Positions 45,984 through 55,001 of a stretch of DNA of 64,000 nt are shown here, piece by piece. How positions within the stretch are numbered: position 1 is the first letter of the stretch; the number at the start of each line of letters is the position of its first letter. The translations under genes were made by a program, and so were the position numbers. Below the pieces are notes generated by a model. It was not told the origin of the DNA, made no database searches, and saw nothing but the letters and a program-made list of their open reading frames with translations. The DNA comes from Christensenella minuta. GTDB lineage: Bacteria > Bacillota > Clostridia > Christensenellales > Christensenellaceae. Where the stretch lies: assembly GCF_003628755.1 (NCBI RefSeq), contig NZ_CP029256.1, forward strand, positions 825,585 through 889,584, given 5' to 3'.

Positions 45984-46714
45984 AGCGCTCCTCCCTCTTG
46001 CGTGCGTTGCGCAAGGACGACTGAAATATTATCTTTTCCGCCGCCTGCAAGGGCCACGTCGACAAGCTTCTGCGCCTTCTCTTCAAGCATCTGCGGCCCC
46101 GCCAAAATATCAAACATGATTTTTCTATTCGTATAGTTGGAAAGACCGTCCGAGCATAAAAGAATGATATCGTCATCCTTCCATTCGACGGTAAAGAAAT
46201 CGACCTCCACGTCCTTCATTCCCACGGAACGCGTAATAATATTTTTAAAAGGATAATCTTCTGCGGCCCCTTTTTTGATCACGCCACTGTCTATCAGGTG
46301 CTGCACATACGTATGGTCTTTGGTCACCTTGTAAATATCATCCGCACGTTTATGGTAGGCGCGGGAATCGCCGACCTGCGCAATGGTGATCTTATCCCCG
46401 TCGAACGCAGCAAAGGTCAGCGTCGTTCCCATTCCCTGGAACGCAGGCTCTTCCTCTACCGCATCGATCAAACGTTGGTTTACAAACCGGATCGCATCCA
46501 AAATTTGCTTTTCCGTCAGCTCTTTATGTCCCAGCGCGCTGATATAGCGTTCCAGCTCGGTACATACCATACCGCTTGCGACTTCTCCCGCCGCATGGCC
46601 GCCCATCCCATCCGCCACGAGCATGTAATAAGGTACATTCTGGTCGTGTACCAATATAGAATCTTCATTTGTCGTCCTGACTTTGCCAATATGGCTCAAT
46701 GCTACCGTCTTCAT
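45980..46714 (-). CDS. prpC: PP2C-type Ser/Thr protein phosphatase
   Basis: PrpC reverses the action of PrkC. The 244-residue protein has the PP2C metal motifs RTTNEDS near residue 13, VADGMGGHAAGEVAS at 33-47, AQVGDSRAY, and the late SDGLSNY and GGKDNISVVL motifs, so the two-metal centre is complete. It overlaps both rlmN and prkC by four bases, so phosphatase and kinase are made together. Confidence 0.96.
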   Translation of the reverse strand: MKTVALSHIGKVRTTNEDSILVHDQNVPYYMLVADGMGGHAAGEVASGMVCTELERYISALGHKELTEKQILDAIRFVNQRLIDAVEEEPAFQGMGTTLTFAAFDGDKITIAQVGDSRAYHKRADDIYKVTKDHTYVQHLIDSGVIKKGAAEDYPFKNIITRSVGMKDVEVDFFTVEWKDDDIILLCSDGLSNYTNRKIMFDILAGPQMLEEKAQKLVDVALAGGGKDNISVVLAQRTQEGGAL

Positions 46715-47754
46715 GCGTTGTCCCCGTTTTTACCAATATATTGCTGTCTGAGCTGCCCGCACGCGCCTGCAATGTCACTGCCCATGGATTTTCTTACCGT
46801 AGCTGAAAGCCCTTCTCTTTCAAGCAGCTTGCAGAACGAATAAACCCTCCGTTTGTCCGGCGCTTTCAGCGCTAGCCCCTCATTGCCATTAAGCGGGATC
46901 AGGTTTATGTGGCAATTCATACCACGCAGTATGTCCTTTAATAAAAAAACGTCTTCCTCGCTGTCGTTAAAGCCGTTAATTACAGTATACTCTATTATAA
47001 TACGCCGGCCTGTTTTTAAAAAGTAGGTTTTCGCCGCATCGAGGATATCACGTATTTTATATTTTTTCGCCGTCGGCATAATCGTGACGCGCTTTTCGTC
47101 CGAAGCCGCGTGCAGCGATATGGAAAGCGTGACGCCGAGCCCCTCTTCCGCAAAACGCTTAATCTCTTCTATCAAGCCGCACGAAGAAAGTGAAATGCCG
47201 CGCAGGCCGATCCCCATGCCCGCCGGATCATTTACCATGCGGATAAATTTTACAACATTCCCATAATTGTCGAGTGGTTCACCCATGCCCATCAATACGA
47301 TGTTGCTCAGGTTTCGTCCTTCACCCTGGGCAGCATTCACCGCAACGACCTGGGCAAGGATTTCTCCCGCTGAAAGATTTCGTTTTAAGCCGTCTTTGCA
47401 CGAGGCACAAAACACGCACCCCATTCGGCAGCCTACCTGCGTGGAAACACATACCGTATTCCCATAATCCTTCTGCATGAACACGCTTTCCACCGTACTC
47501 CCGTCCGCATAACGAAATAGATATTTCAGGGTACCGTCCGCGGCCTCAAGCACGCGGCATACCTCCGTATAACCTTCCGTATAGGTTTTACGCAATTTTT
47601 CGCGAAGGGCCTTTGAAATATCCGTCATTTCTTCGATTGGCTTTTGCTGGGCAAGCCATTTCATGACCTGTTTTGCATGGAACGGCTTTTCCCCCATCTG
47701 CATAAATTCCTTTTTCAGTTCCTCAAGGGAATAGTCGAGTAGCGCTCTTTTCAT
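46711..47754 (-). CDS. rlmN: 23S rRNA (adenine2503-C2)-methyltransferase / tRNA m2A37 methyltransferase
   Basis: RlmN is a radical SAM enzyme that methylates A2503 in 23S rRNA, and A37 of some tRNAs. The 347-residue protein has the cluster motif CRMGCVFC (Cys109, Cys113, Cys116), LSNIVLMGMGEPLDNYGNV, SISLHAASDEKR, and the catalytic Cys in IAGACGQL near residue 338. It overlaps rsmB and prpC by four bases each. Confidence 0.97.
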   Translation of the reverse strand: MKRALLDYSLEELKKEFMQMGEKPFHAKQVMKWLAQQKPIEEMTDISKALREKLRKTYTEGYTEVCRVLEAADGTLKYLFRYADGSTVESVFMQKDYGNTVCVSTQVGCRMGCVFCASCKDGLKRNLSAGEILAQVVAVNAAQGEGRNLSNIVLMGMGEPLDNYGNVVKFIRMVNDPAGMGIGLRGISLSSCGLIEEIKRFAEEGLGVTLSISLHAASDEKRVTIMPTAKKYKIRDILDAAKTYFLKTGRRIIIEYTVINGFNDSEEDVFLLKDILRGMNCHINLIPLNGNEGLALKAPDKRRVYSFCKLLEREGLSATVRKSMGSDIAGACGQLRQQYIGKNGDNA

Positions 47755-49049
47755 AGCCGTCTCAGCCTCGCCATGAAAAAGCCGTCGATGCTATCGATAT
47801 GCGGAAAAAGCTGCAGCATCCCGTCTTCAGTTCGTTCCTTCAGTTCCCCAGGCAGGAAAGGGCTTAGCCCATCCTCTGCAAATTCTTCATGCCGCCTGAG
47901 GAAATCACGGATATTATCCTCGTTTTCTGCCTTATCTATGGTACAAGTGGAATACAGCAGTACACCTCCCGGTTTTACGTAAAGAGCGCAGGTCTCCAAT
48001 ATTTGCCGCTGCACAGCGGCAAGCGCCGGAATATCTTCTTTCTTTTTAAAAATCTTAATATCCGGTTTGCGGTATAAAAGGCCAAGAGCACTGCACGGTA
48101 CGTCCGCAAGCACCACATCGAACGCCTCTTTCCATTCCAACCGGTATTCCGAAGCATCCGCAATATGGATTTCGGTGTTTTTAGCGCCCAGCCGTTCCAG
48201 AGTTCGTTTCATGAGCTCTGCCCGGTGCCGATGCAATTCCAATGCCACCACCTTGCCATCGCGGGCAAACCATGCCGCATAAGCGCTCTTCCCGCCGGGC
48301 GCTGCGCACGCATCAAGAACATAATTGTTTTTGTCGATTCCGGCGGCGCATACGGTTACCTGTGATGCCTCGCCCTGTATCGTGATTCGGCCTTCCCCGA
48401 ACTCCGGTATTTCGTCTACAGCCGTCATCCCCTTAATATAGTATGCGTCTTCACAGTAGAGTCCGGGTAAATATCCTTCCGGCGCATGGTCCGCACGCAG
48501 TCTGTTCAGCCGCACGCATGTAAGCGAGCGGTCACCCGTATAACTCATCATCTGTTCTGCCTGTTCTTCCCCATATTCACGTATATATTGTTCACACAGC
48601 CATTTGGGATAGCTGTAAAATATGTGGAAATATTCCACGGGGTCTTCGTCACGGTCTGGATACTGTATTTTTCCAAAATTTTTGGATAGATTGCGCAGAA
48701 CGGCGTTCACAAATCCTTTCAATTGCCGCTTTCCGGATTTCTCCGCCAATTTTACGCTTTCGTTCACCGCCGCCGATACGGGTACAGATTCAAAGAACAA
48801 AAGCTGGCAGGCGCCCAGCCGCAAAATATTCATAATTACGGAATGAACACGCTTTGCGGTAATAAATTGATTCAGCACGTAATCAATACGAAACAGATTC
48901 TCAATCGTCGTATTTGCAAGCGCAGTAATAAAGCGCTTATCTTCCACGCTCCAGCCTGTGGATAATACGCGCTTGCATTCCAGATTCAGATAGCTTTCAT
49001 TTTGCAGCACATTTGTTACAATCTCAAGTGCCGCCTGCCTTGCATTCAA
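47751..49049 (-). CDS. rsmB: 16S rRNA (cytosine967-C5)-methyltransferase
   Basis: RsmB methylates C967 of 16S rRNA. The 432-residue protein has an N-terminal NusB-like domain (about 1-130), a linker, and the SAM methyltransferase domain with LDACAAPGGKSAYAA, ADVPCSALGLLYRKPDIK, and the catalytic Cys in LLYSTCTIDKAEN near 370. The start is a TTG overlapping the fmt stop by four bases; AGGGAG lies about 11 bases upstream. Confidence 0.96.
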   Translation of the reverse strand: MNARQAALEIVTNVLQNESYLNLECKRVLSTGWSVEDKRFITALANTTIENLFRIDYVLNQFITAKRVHSVIMNILRLGACQLLFFESVPVSAAVNESVKLAEKSGKRQLKGFVNAVLRNLSKNFGKIQYPDRDEDPVEYFHIFYSYPKWLCEQYIREYGEEQAEQMMSYTGDRSLTCVRLNRLRADHAPEGYLPGLYCEDAYYIKGMTAVDEIPEFGEGRITIQGEASQVTVCAAGIDKNNYVLDACAAPGGKSAYAAWFARDGKVVALELHRHRAELMKRTLERLGAKNTEIHIADASEYRLEWKEAFDVVLADVPCSALGLLYRKPDIKIFKKKEDIPALAAVQRQILETCALYVKPGGVLLYSTCTIDKAENEDNIRDFLRRHEEFAEDGLSPFLPGELKERTEDGMLQLFPHIDSIDGFFMARLRRL

Positions 49050-50011
49050 ATTTCGCTATTCTCCCTGTTTTGAAACCGATACCCAACCTCAAGCGGTCTG
49101 CCGCACAGGCAATCCCTCGCGTCCATACAGCGCGCGCCGCAACGTTTCAGTTCTTCGACCGCGACCATTCCATCCGCACAGCGGATTCCAAGCCCCTGTT
49201 TGCTGTCCGCATATAATATGGTTCCGCATGGTTCCGTTCCGGAATATTTCTGCGCCGTTACGCGGTACACTTTGATTTTTTCATCACGATACATCATATA
49301 AGCTTCCGGCGCGGGGTTTGTACCGCGCACAAAATCATGAATCTCTTTTCCGCTTTTTGAAAAATCGATCTCTCCAAACCCGCGTTGGAACATCGGAAAA
49401 TAAGTCGCCTCGGCCTCGTTTTGGGGCGTGCGCACAAGCGTCCCGTCCGCAAGTTTTTCCAGCGTTCTCTGCAGTACGCCGGCTCCCAGCACGCTAAGCT
49501 TTTCATAAAGCTGTCCTGCGGTCATGTCCTCTGGAATGCCGATACTTTCCTGCTCCAGGATATCTCCCGCGTCGAGTGCGAGCGCGGTATACATCGTCGT
49601 TATCCCCGTCTCTTTTTCACCATTGATAATAGCCCACTGGATAGGTGCCGCGCCGCGCAGCTTTGGCAGCAGGGACGCATGCACGTTAATACAGCCATAT
49701 TTCGGGATAGCAAGAATCTCCTCCGTAAGGATATGCCCAAAAGCGGCCGTGATCATTATATCCGGCGCAATCCTTTTTAATAGTGCAGCCCCTTCCGGCA
49801 CCCGGATTTTTTCAAACTGGTAAACCGGAATACCGGCTTTCTCCGCAGCCACCTTAACGGGCGGCGGGGTCAGCTTGTGCCCTCTTCCGGCCTTGCGGTC
49901 TGGCTGCGTCACAACAGCCGCAATATGATACTGTTCACGAATCAGCATCTCAAGGGACGGGACAGCAAAAGCAGGCGTCCCCATGAAAACAATCTTAAAG
50001 CTCTTGCTCAT
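49046..50011 (-). CDS. fmt: Methionyl-tRNA formyltransferase
   Basis: Fmt formylates Met-tRNA for initiation. The 321-residue protein has KIVFMGTPAFAVPSLEML at the start, the folate and catalytic residues in INVHASLLPKLRGAAPIQWAIINGEKETGIT near 105-135, and a C-terminal tRNA-binding domain. The start lies inside the end of def (17-base overlap), which couples formylation and deformylation. Confidence 0.97.
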   Translation of the reverse strand: MSKSFKIVFMGTPAFAVPSLEMLIREQYHIAAVVTQPDRKAGRGHKLTPPPVKVAAEKAGIPVYQFEKIRVPEGAALLKRIAPDIMITAAFGHILTEEILAIPKYGCINVHASLLPKLRGAAPIQWAIINGEKETGITTMYTALALDAGDILEQESIGIPEDMTAGQLYEKLSVLGAGVLQRTLEKLADGTLVRTPQNEAEATYFPMFQRGFGEIDFSKSGKEIHDFVRGTNPAPEAYMMYRDEKIKVYRVTAQKYSGTEPCGTILYADSKQGLGIRCADGMVAVEELKRCGARCMDARDCLCGRPLEVGYRFQNRENSEI

Positions 50012-50483
50012 CTACGTTCTCTCCGGCCCCGTCCGGCTCTACACGTTCTACCATTTTGTCCGTAAATAAAATTCCGTCCAGATGGTCGATCTCATGCGCA
50101 AATGCCCGCGCGAGAAGGTCCTCCCCTACATATTCATGCTCTTCCCCGCTACGATCCAACGCGCGAACGGTCACCTTAGCGGGACGAATCACAAAACCCA
50201 CGTCGTCCGGAAGTGAAAGACACCCCTCTTCTACCCGCTGCTGTCCCTCTGCATGTATGATTTCGGGGTTAATCAGCTCCAAAAGTCCTTCTCCAACATC
50301 GATCACCACAACGCGCCGCAGCACGCCCACCTGCGGAGCCGCCAGTCCTACGCCCCGCGCTTCGTACATTGTCTGCGCCATATCGTCCAAAAGGTCTGTG
50401 ATATGCTTATTGATTTTGGTCACCGGCCGTGAAGTCTTCCTCAGCCTTGGATTATCCTTCAAAAGGATGGTTCTTGTTGCCAT
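49995..50483 (-). CDS. def: Peptide deformylase
   Basis: Def removes the formyl group from new proteins. The 162-residue metalloenzyme has all three motifs: GVGLAAPQVG at 44-53, EGCLS at 86-90 and HEIDH at 130-134, with Cys and two His as metal ligands. A GGAGG site is six bases before the ATG. It lies between priA and fmt. Confidence 0.97.
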   Translation of the reverse strand: MATRTILLKDNPRLRKTSRPVTKINKHITDLLDDMAQTMYEARGVGLAAPQVGVLRRVVVIDVGEGLLELINPEIIHAEGQQRVEEGCLSLPDDVGFVIRPAKVTVRALDRSGEEHEYVGEDLLARAFAHEIDHLDGILFTDKMVERVEPDGAGENVDEQEL

Positions 50484-50495
50484 ATGATTCCTCCG

Positions 50496-52700
50496 TCAAG
50501 CCATATTGACCGGATTGATATCGATCCCGGTCAATACATTCATATATTTCGTTCGATTGAATAACTCATAAATCTGTCCGATCAGCCCTTCGTCGTTCCT
50601 CAAATGAATCAGTATGTGGTACCGCTCTAAATCACGAATCCGCTTGATAGCCGCTTCAGATGCCCTGATACTTATTATACCACGTTTATGCGGCAATAGC
50701 ACCGCTTTTAATTTCCCGATGAAATCCTTTACGGCAGCGATTACCTGCTCTTCTCTTTCCCCCGAAAACTGAAGCTGAACATATGTGGAAAACGGCGGTA
50801 ATTGGGCCATTTTCCGCAAGGCGATCTCCTCATTGTAAAATCCTTCGTAATCATGATATTTTGCATACTGCACCGCATAGTGAGCCGGGTTATAAGTCTG
50901 GAGGATAACGGTTCCGGGTTCCTTCCTGCCCGCCCGCCCCGCGATCTGCGTAATATGGCAAAAGGTTCGTTCAGCGCTGCGGTAATCCGGAATATTCAGC
51001 ATTGTATCCGCCGCGAGAATCGCCGACAGCGTGACATCCTTAAAATCGAATCCCTTGGCAATCATCTGCGTACCGATCAGGATATCCGCTTTATGCGCTG
51101 CAAAATCATCAAACACCCTGATATGCGCATCCTTTGTTCCCATCGTATCAAGATCCATCCGCAGGATGCGGGCCTGTGGAAACAAAGCCTTCACCTGCTC
51201 CTCAATTTGCTGCGTTCCCATCCCGAAATATTTCAGGTGGGGTTTCCCGCATTCCGGGCACACTGTCTCCGGCGCCTTCGTCCGCCCGCAATAGTGGCAT
51301 TTGAGAATATCCTGAGCTTTATGATAGGTCATTGTTACGTCACAGCTGTCACATTTCACCACGTAACCGCACGAACGGCACATAACAAAAGTGGAATAGC
51401 CCCTGCGGTTCAAAAACAGCATTGCCTGCTTTCCGTTTGCAAGCGTGCGCTCCAGCTCATCGTACAGCCTGCCGCTAATGGCGGTTCGGTTGCCGTTTTT
51501 GAGTTCATTGCACAGGTCAATGATTTCTACTGCGGGAAGCTGCAGGGCAAACAGGCGATTTGGCATTTTCAATATTTCAAACTCTCCCTGCCGCGCTTTG
51601 TAATATGTTTCAATCTGTGGCGTAGCGCTTCCCAGAATCAATATTGCATCACTGAGGCGGCAACGCTCTTCCGCAATTTCATGCGCGGTGTATTTAGGAT
51701 AATTATCCGCCTTATAACTCGTTTCATGTTCTTCATCTATAATAATAACTCCTAGGTTTTCCAGCGGGGCAAATACTGCTGAACGCGCTCCCAAAACAAT
51801 CTTTGCTTCCCCACGCTTAACCTTCATCCATTCGTCAAACCGCTCTCCCGCGGAAAGCCCGGAATGAAATACGGCAATCTCCTCGTTAAACCGCTGTTTC
51901 AAAAACGTATAGGTCTGCGGAGTTAGAGAGATTTCAGGCACAAGCAAAATCGCCGTTTTGCCCTGCGCGAGACAATCGCGCATCACCCTGATATAAATTT
52001 CCGTTTTACCGCTCCCTGTAACCCCATGCAATAAAAAACGTTTTTTTCCGTTGCTGCGAATTCGTTCCAAAATTTCCTTCTGCCTTTCCGTCAATTCATA
52101 ATCAACGATCCGGGCAACTGCTTTTTCAAAAGGAGCTCTGGCGACTTCTGTCCGGACGACTTCGATGATCCCTTTTTTTTCAAGGGATTTCGTCGCCGAG
52201 GCGTTCAATTCCGCCGCAGGCACTTCACCTTCTTTCTTTAAAAGGTCGATCACTTCTTTCTGCCTTGGGAACTTTACGCTGCCGTCCTTTTTCAGCAGCC
52301 CGGCTTCCGCCGCCAGCAGGTCTTTTCCCGCAAGAAGCAAGCGGGCCACATTTTGCGTTTTTACAGAAACCCTGCCGCCGCGGACCTGTGCTGGAAGCAT
52401 AAAACGAAGCGCCGCTGCGAGGGTTGTATTGTATTTCTGTTTAATAAATTCAGCAAGCCCGATCTGTTCGCCGGTCAGTGCGCAAAAATCGTCGAGGGAG
52501 CATAAAATTTCTTTAATTTTTTCCGGCGCATATTCGGAAGATGCCTCGAGCCCAATGACAATGCCTTCCGTATCCTTCATATGGCCAAAAGGAACCTTCA
52601 CACGCATTCCCGGCAGGATATTCAAGCCATCTGGAATCTTATATTCAAATACGCGGTCAACCTGCGTGTGTGAAATATCCACAATCACCCGTGCGTACAT
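50496..52700 (-). CDS. priA: Primosomal helicase PriA
   Basis: PriA reloads the replication machinery at collapsed forks. The 734-residue protein has the DNA-binding domain at the N-terminus (RVFEYKIPDGLNILPGMRVKVPFG), Walker A GVTGSGKTEIYI near 226, the DEEH box IIIDEEHETSYKAD, and the zinc-binding insertion CRSCGYVVKCDSCDVTMTYHK...CHYCGR...CPECG, then RAGRKEPG in motif VI. A terminator hairpin stands just before its start. Confidence 0.96.
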   Translation of the reverse strand: MYARVIVDISHTQVDRVFEYKIPDGLNILPGMRVKVPFGHMKDTEGIVIGLEASSEYAPEKIKEILCSLDDFCALTGEQIGLAEFIKQKYNTTLAAALRFMLPAQVRGGRVSVKTQNVARLLLAGKDLLAAEAGLLKKDGSVKFPRQKEVIDLLKKEGEVPAAELNASATKSLEKKGIIEVVRTEVARAPFEKAVARIVDYELTERQKEILERIRSNGKKRFLLHGVTGSGKTEIYIRVMRDCLAQGKTAILLVPEISLTPQTYTFLKQRFNEEIAVFHSGLSAGERFDEWMKVKRGEAKIVLGARSAVFAPLENLGVIIIDEEHETSYKADNYPKYTAHEIAEERCRLSDAILILGSATPQIETYYKARQGEFEILKMPNRLFALQLPAVEIIDLCNELKNGNRTAISGRLYDELERTLANGKQAMLFLNRRGYSTFVMCRSCGYVVKCDSCDVTMTYHKAQDILKCHYCGRTKAPETVCPECGKPHLKYFGMGTQQIEEQVKALFPQARILRMDLDTMGTKDAHIRVFDDFAAHKADILIGTQMIAKGFDFKDVTLSAILAADTMLNIPDYRSAERTFCHITQIAGRAGRKEPGTVILQTYNPAHYAVQYAKYHDYEGFYNEEIALRKMAQLPPFSTYVQLQFSGEREEQVIAAVKDFIGKLKAVLLPHKRGIISIRASEAAIKRIRDLERYHILIHLRNDEGLIGQIYELFNRTKYMNVLTGIDINPVNMA

Positions 52701-52718
52701 CCCGGCTCCTTCCTTTCC

Positions 52719-52748
52719 AAAAATAGCGCCCCTGGATGGGAGCGCTAT
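52719..52748 (-). terminator. Terminator-like hairpin overlapping the coaBC stop, upstream of priA
   Basis: On the minus strand ATAGCGC(T)CCC and GGGGCGCTAT form a ten-pair stem with one bulge (52723-52748), followed by five T. The stem contains the coaBC stop codon TAG. priA starts 23 bases after the hairpin base, so there is little room for its own promoter. Confidence 0.72.
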
Positions 52749-53950
52749 CCGCTGATCTTGGCAATTTCAGTAAGGATACTGTCGGCCAGATTGCGCTTTG
52801 TATCTCTGGTAAAGTGCACGGCTTTCCCATCCCTCGTATAAATTGAAACTGCGTTGTATTCGCTGTCAAATCCAGTTTCCGTTCCGGAAACGTCGTTTGC
52901 AATAATCATATCGAGATTCTTGCGGCTGAGCTTATCCCTCGCATAGCCCTCAAGATTTTGTGTCTCTGCGGCAAAACCAGCAAGAAACGCATGTTTCGTT
53001 TTTCCCACCTCCGCAAGGATATCCCTTGTTTTTTCGAATTCGATTACCAACGCATCCTGCTTTTTCATCTTGTGCTCCGCACAAACTATGGGCGTATAAT
53101 CCGCTACCGCCGCGCACATAATAATCACATCGGCTTTATCTTTCAGGTCCATCACCCGGTCGTACATTTCCGCCGCGCTTTGAACCGGATAAAACTCTAC
53201 TCCCTCTGGCTTTTCCAGTGAAACAGGACCGGAGACAAGCGCTACGTCCGCTCCGCGCGCAACCGCCGCATCCGCCAGCGCATACCCCATCCGTCCGGAA
53301 GACCGGTTAGTTAGGTAGCGCACCGGGTCAATCGCTTCGCGCGTCGGCCCTGCCGTTATTAATATTCTCTTTCCCTGGAAGTCAGCTTTCTTTTTAAAAA
53401 AGTTTTCCACAGCCGACAGAATGTCTTCGGGCTCCAGCATGCGTCCCGCACCCGTCTGTCCGCACGCTAAGTCGCCATCCCCGGCAGGCAGAATGATATA
53501 ACCGCGATCCCTGAGAATTTGCAGGTTAACCTGTGTGGCAATGTTTTCATACATTGCCGTATTCATTGCCGGAGCAATAAAAATCGGACAGGTACACGCA
53601 AGTAAGGTCGTGGTCAGCATATTATCCGCGATGCCGCAGGCCAGCTTTGCAATCGTATTCGCCGTAGCAGGCGCTACGAGCGCAAGATCGGCCTTTTGCG
53701 CAAGCGCGATATGCTCCACCTCCCACGGTTTCTCCCGGGAAAACAGGTCGGTCACGACCGCGTTTTTGCTCAACGTTTCAAAAGTAAGGGGCGCAACAAA
53801 ACGGGTAGCCGCTTCCGTCATTACGACGTCTACGCCTGCTCCCGTCTTCTTCAGCATACTGGTAAGATTTGCAGCCTTATAGGCGGCAATACCGCCCGTT
53901 ACGCCCAAAAGGACGTTCTTCCCGCCCAGCATTTTCTTATTTGATTCCAT
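52745..53950 (-). CDS. coaBC: Phosphopantothenoylcysteine synthetase/decarboxylase
   Basis: CoaBC adds cysteine to 4'-phosphopantothenate and decarboxylates the product on the way to coenzyme A. The 401-residue fusion has a flavin-binding CoaC domain first (GVTGGIAAYKAANLTSML, PAMNTAMYEN, ACGQTGAGRM with the active Cys) and a Rossmann-like CoaB domain after about residue 190 (ILITAGPTREAIDPVRYLTNRSSGRMGYALA). It begins inside the rpoZ end with a 14-base overlap; a second ATG six codons in is the alternative start. Confidence 0.96.
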   Translation of the reverse strand: MESNKKMLGGKNVLLGVTGGIAAYKAANLTSMLKKTGAGVDVVMTEAATRFVAPLTFETLSKNAVVTDLFSREKPWEVEHIALAQKADLALVAPATANTIAKLACGIADNMLTTTLLACTCPIFIAPAMNTAMYENIATQVNLQILRDRGYIILPAGDGDLACGQTGAGRMLEPEDILSAVENFFKKKADFQGKRILITAGPTREAIDPVRYLTNRSSGRMGYALADAAVARGADVALVSGPVSLEKPEGVEFYPVQSAAEMYDRVMDLKDKADVIIMCAAVADYTPIVCAEHKMKKQDALVIEFEKTRDILAEVGKTKHAFLAGFAAETQNLEGYARDKLSRKNLDMIIANDVSGTETGFDSEYNAVSIYTRDGKAVHFTRDTKRNLADSILTEIAKISG

Positions 53951-54143
53951 CCGTCACGCGGATATAAGTCACTTTGTCATTCAGTATCTCATTGACCGCT
54001 TGGGAAACGGGATTTTTATCCTCAGGCTCGGTCAGCGGCTGCGCACCGTCAATCAGCTGCCGCGCCCGCTTTGCCGTTTCGACGATCAGCGTATACCTGC
54101 AGTCCACCTTTGCCAACAAATCATTTAATTCCAAATGTATCAT
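53937..54143 (-). CDS. rpoZ: RNA polymerase omega subunit
   Basis: Omega assists assembly of RNA polymerase. The 68-residue protein has the family pattern LLAKVDCRYTLIVETAKRARQLIDG at 9-33, KNPVSQAVNEI at 43-53 and a short tail. GGAGG is about ten bases before the ATG. It sits between gmk and coaBC as in most Bacillota. Confidence 0.95.
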   Translation of the reverse strand: MIHLELNDLLAKVDCRYTLIVETAKRARQLIDGAQPLTEPEDKNPVSQAVNEILNDKVTYIRVTDGIK

Positions 54144-54161
54144 AACTATAAAATCCTCCGT

Positions 54162-54716
54162 TTAGCTTTTTTCTATCATTTCCCTGACCTCCGCAACCGC
54201 GGTCATCAGATCGTCGTTTACCACCGAATAATCATATTGATCTGCAAGCTCCATTTCGGCACGCGCTTTTCCAAAGCGCCTGCCGATTTGTTCCTCGGTT
54301 TCCGTTCCCCGGCCGCGAAGCCGGGCAAGAAGCACCTCCTCAGAAGGCGGCAGGATAAAAATCATCACCGCGTCCGGATAATTCTTTTTTACCTGCAGCG
54401 CACCCTGCACGTCTATTTCAAGGATCACATTTTTGCCTTCACCCAGTTTTCCCAGCACATAATCCTTCGGCGTTCCGTAATAGCATCCAAAAACATCCGC
54501 GTATTCAAGGAATTTGTGTTCGGAAATCATCCGTTCAAACTCCTCCCGGGATTTAAAGAAATAATTCACACCCTCCTTCTCCTGCCCGCGCGGCGCACGC
54601 GTTGTACAGGAAATGGAAAGCTCGTATTTTCCGCTTTTCAACAGTTGATCCACAATTGTTCCTTTTCCGGCCCCCGACGGTCCCGAAATTACGATTAATT
54701 TCCCTGTTCCCCCCAT
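54162..54716 (-). CDS. gmk: Guanylate kinase
   Basis: Gmk phosphorylates GMP to GDP. The 184-residue protein has the P-loop SGPSGAGKGT near residues 11-20, SCTTRAPRGQEKEGVNYFFKSREEF near 35-59 that binds GMP, and the EIDVQGALQVKKNYPDA segment. The ATG at 54716 has GAGGAA eight bases upstream, better than the TTG two codons earlier. It follows remA. Confidence 0.97.
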   Translation of the reverse strand: MGGTGKLIVISGPSGAGKGTIVDQLLKSGKYELSISCTTRAPRGQEKEGVNYFFKSREEFERMISEHKFLEYADVFGCYYGTPKDYVLGKLGEGKNVILEIDVQGALQVKKNYPDAVMIFILPPSEEVLLARLRGRGTETEEQIGRRFGKARAEMELADQYDYSVVNDDLMTAVAEVREMIEKS

Positions 54717-54728
54717 AATCAAACTTCC

Positions 54729-54992
54729 TCAATCGTCAGAATCATCTGTATCTTTTGTTACAATACGGTTTGCAACCGTTTCCGGCTGTACCGCCGACAG
54801 GATCACATGGTCGCTGTCCATGATGACTACGGCGCGCGTACGCCTGCCATAGGTTGCGTCGATAAGCCGTCCCGCCGCCCTTGCCTCCGAAATAATACGC
54901 TTGATGGGCGCCGATTCCGGGCTGACGATTGCAACCAGGCGGTTTGCCGAGGCAATATTGCCAAATCCGATATTAATAAGTTTAATCGCCAT
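54729..54992 (-). CDS. remA: RemA family DNA-binding regulator
   Basis: RemA (YlzA, DUF370) is a small regulator that in Bacillus activates biofilm matrix and osmoprotection genes. The 87-residue protein matches along its whole length: [64 protein letters not shown]. The YGRRTRAVV segment is the most conserved part. Its target genes in this organism are unknown; the position between yicC and gmk is standard. Confidence 0.95.
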   Translation of the reverse strand: MAIKLINIGFGNIASANRLVAIVSPESAPIKRIISEARAAGRLIDATYGRRTRAVVIMDSDHVILSAVQPETVANRIVTKDTDDSDD

Positions 54993-55001
54993 GCTATGCT
55001 C

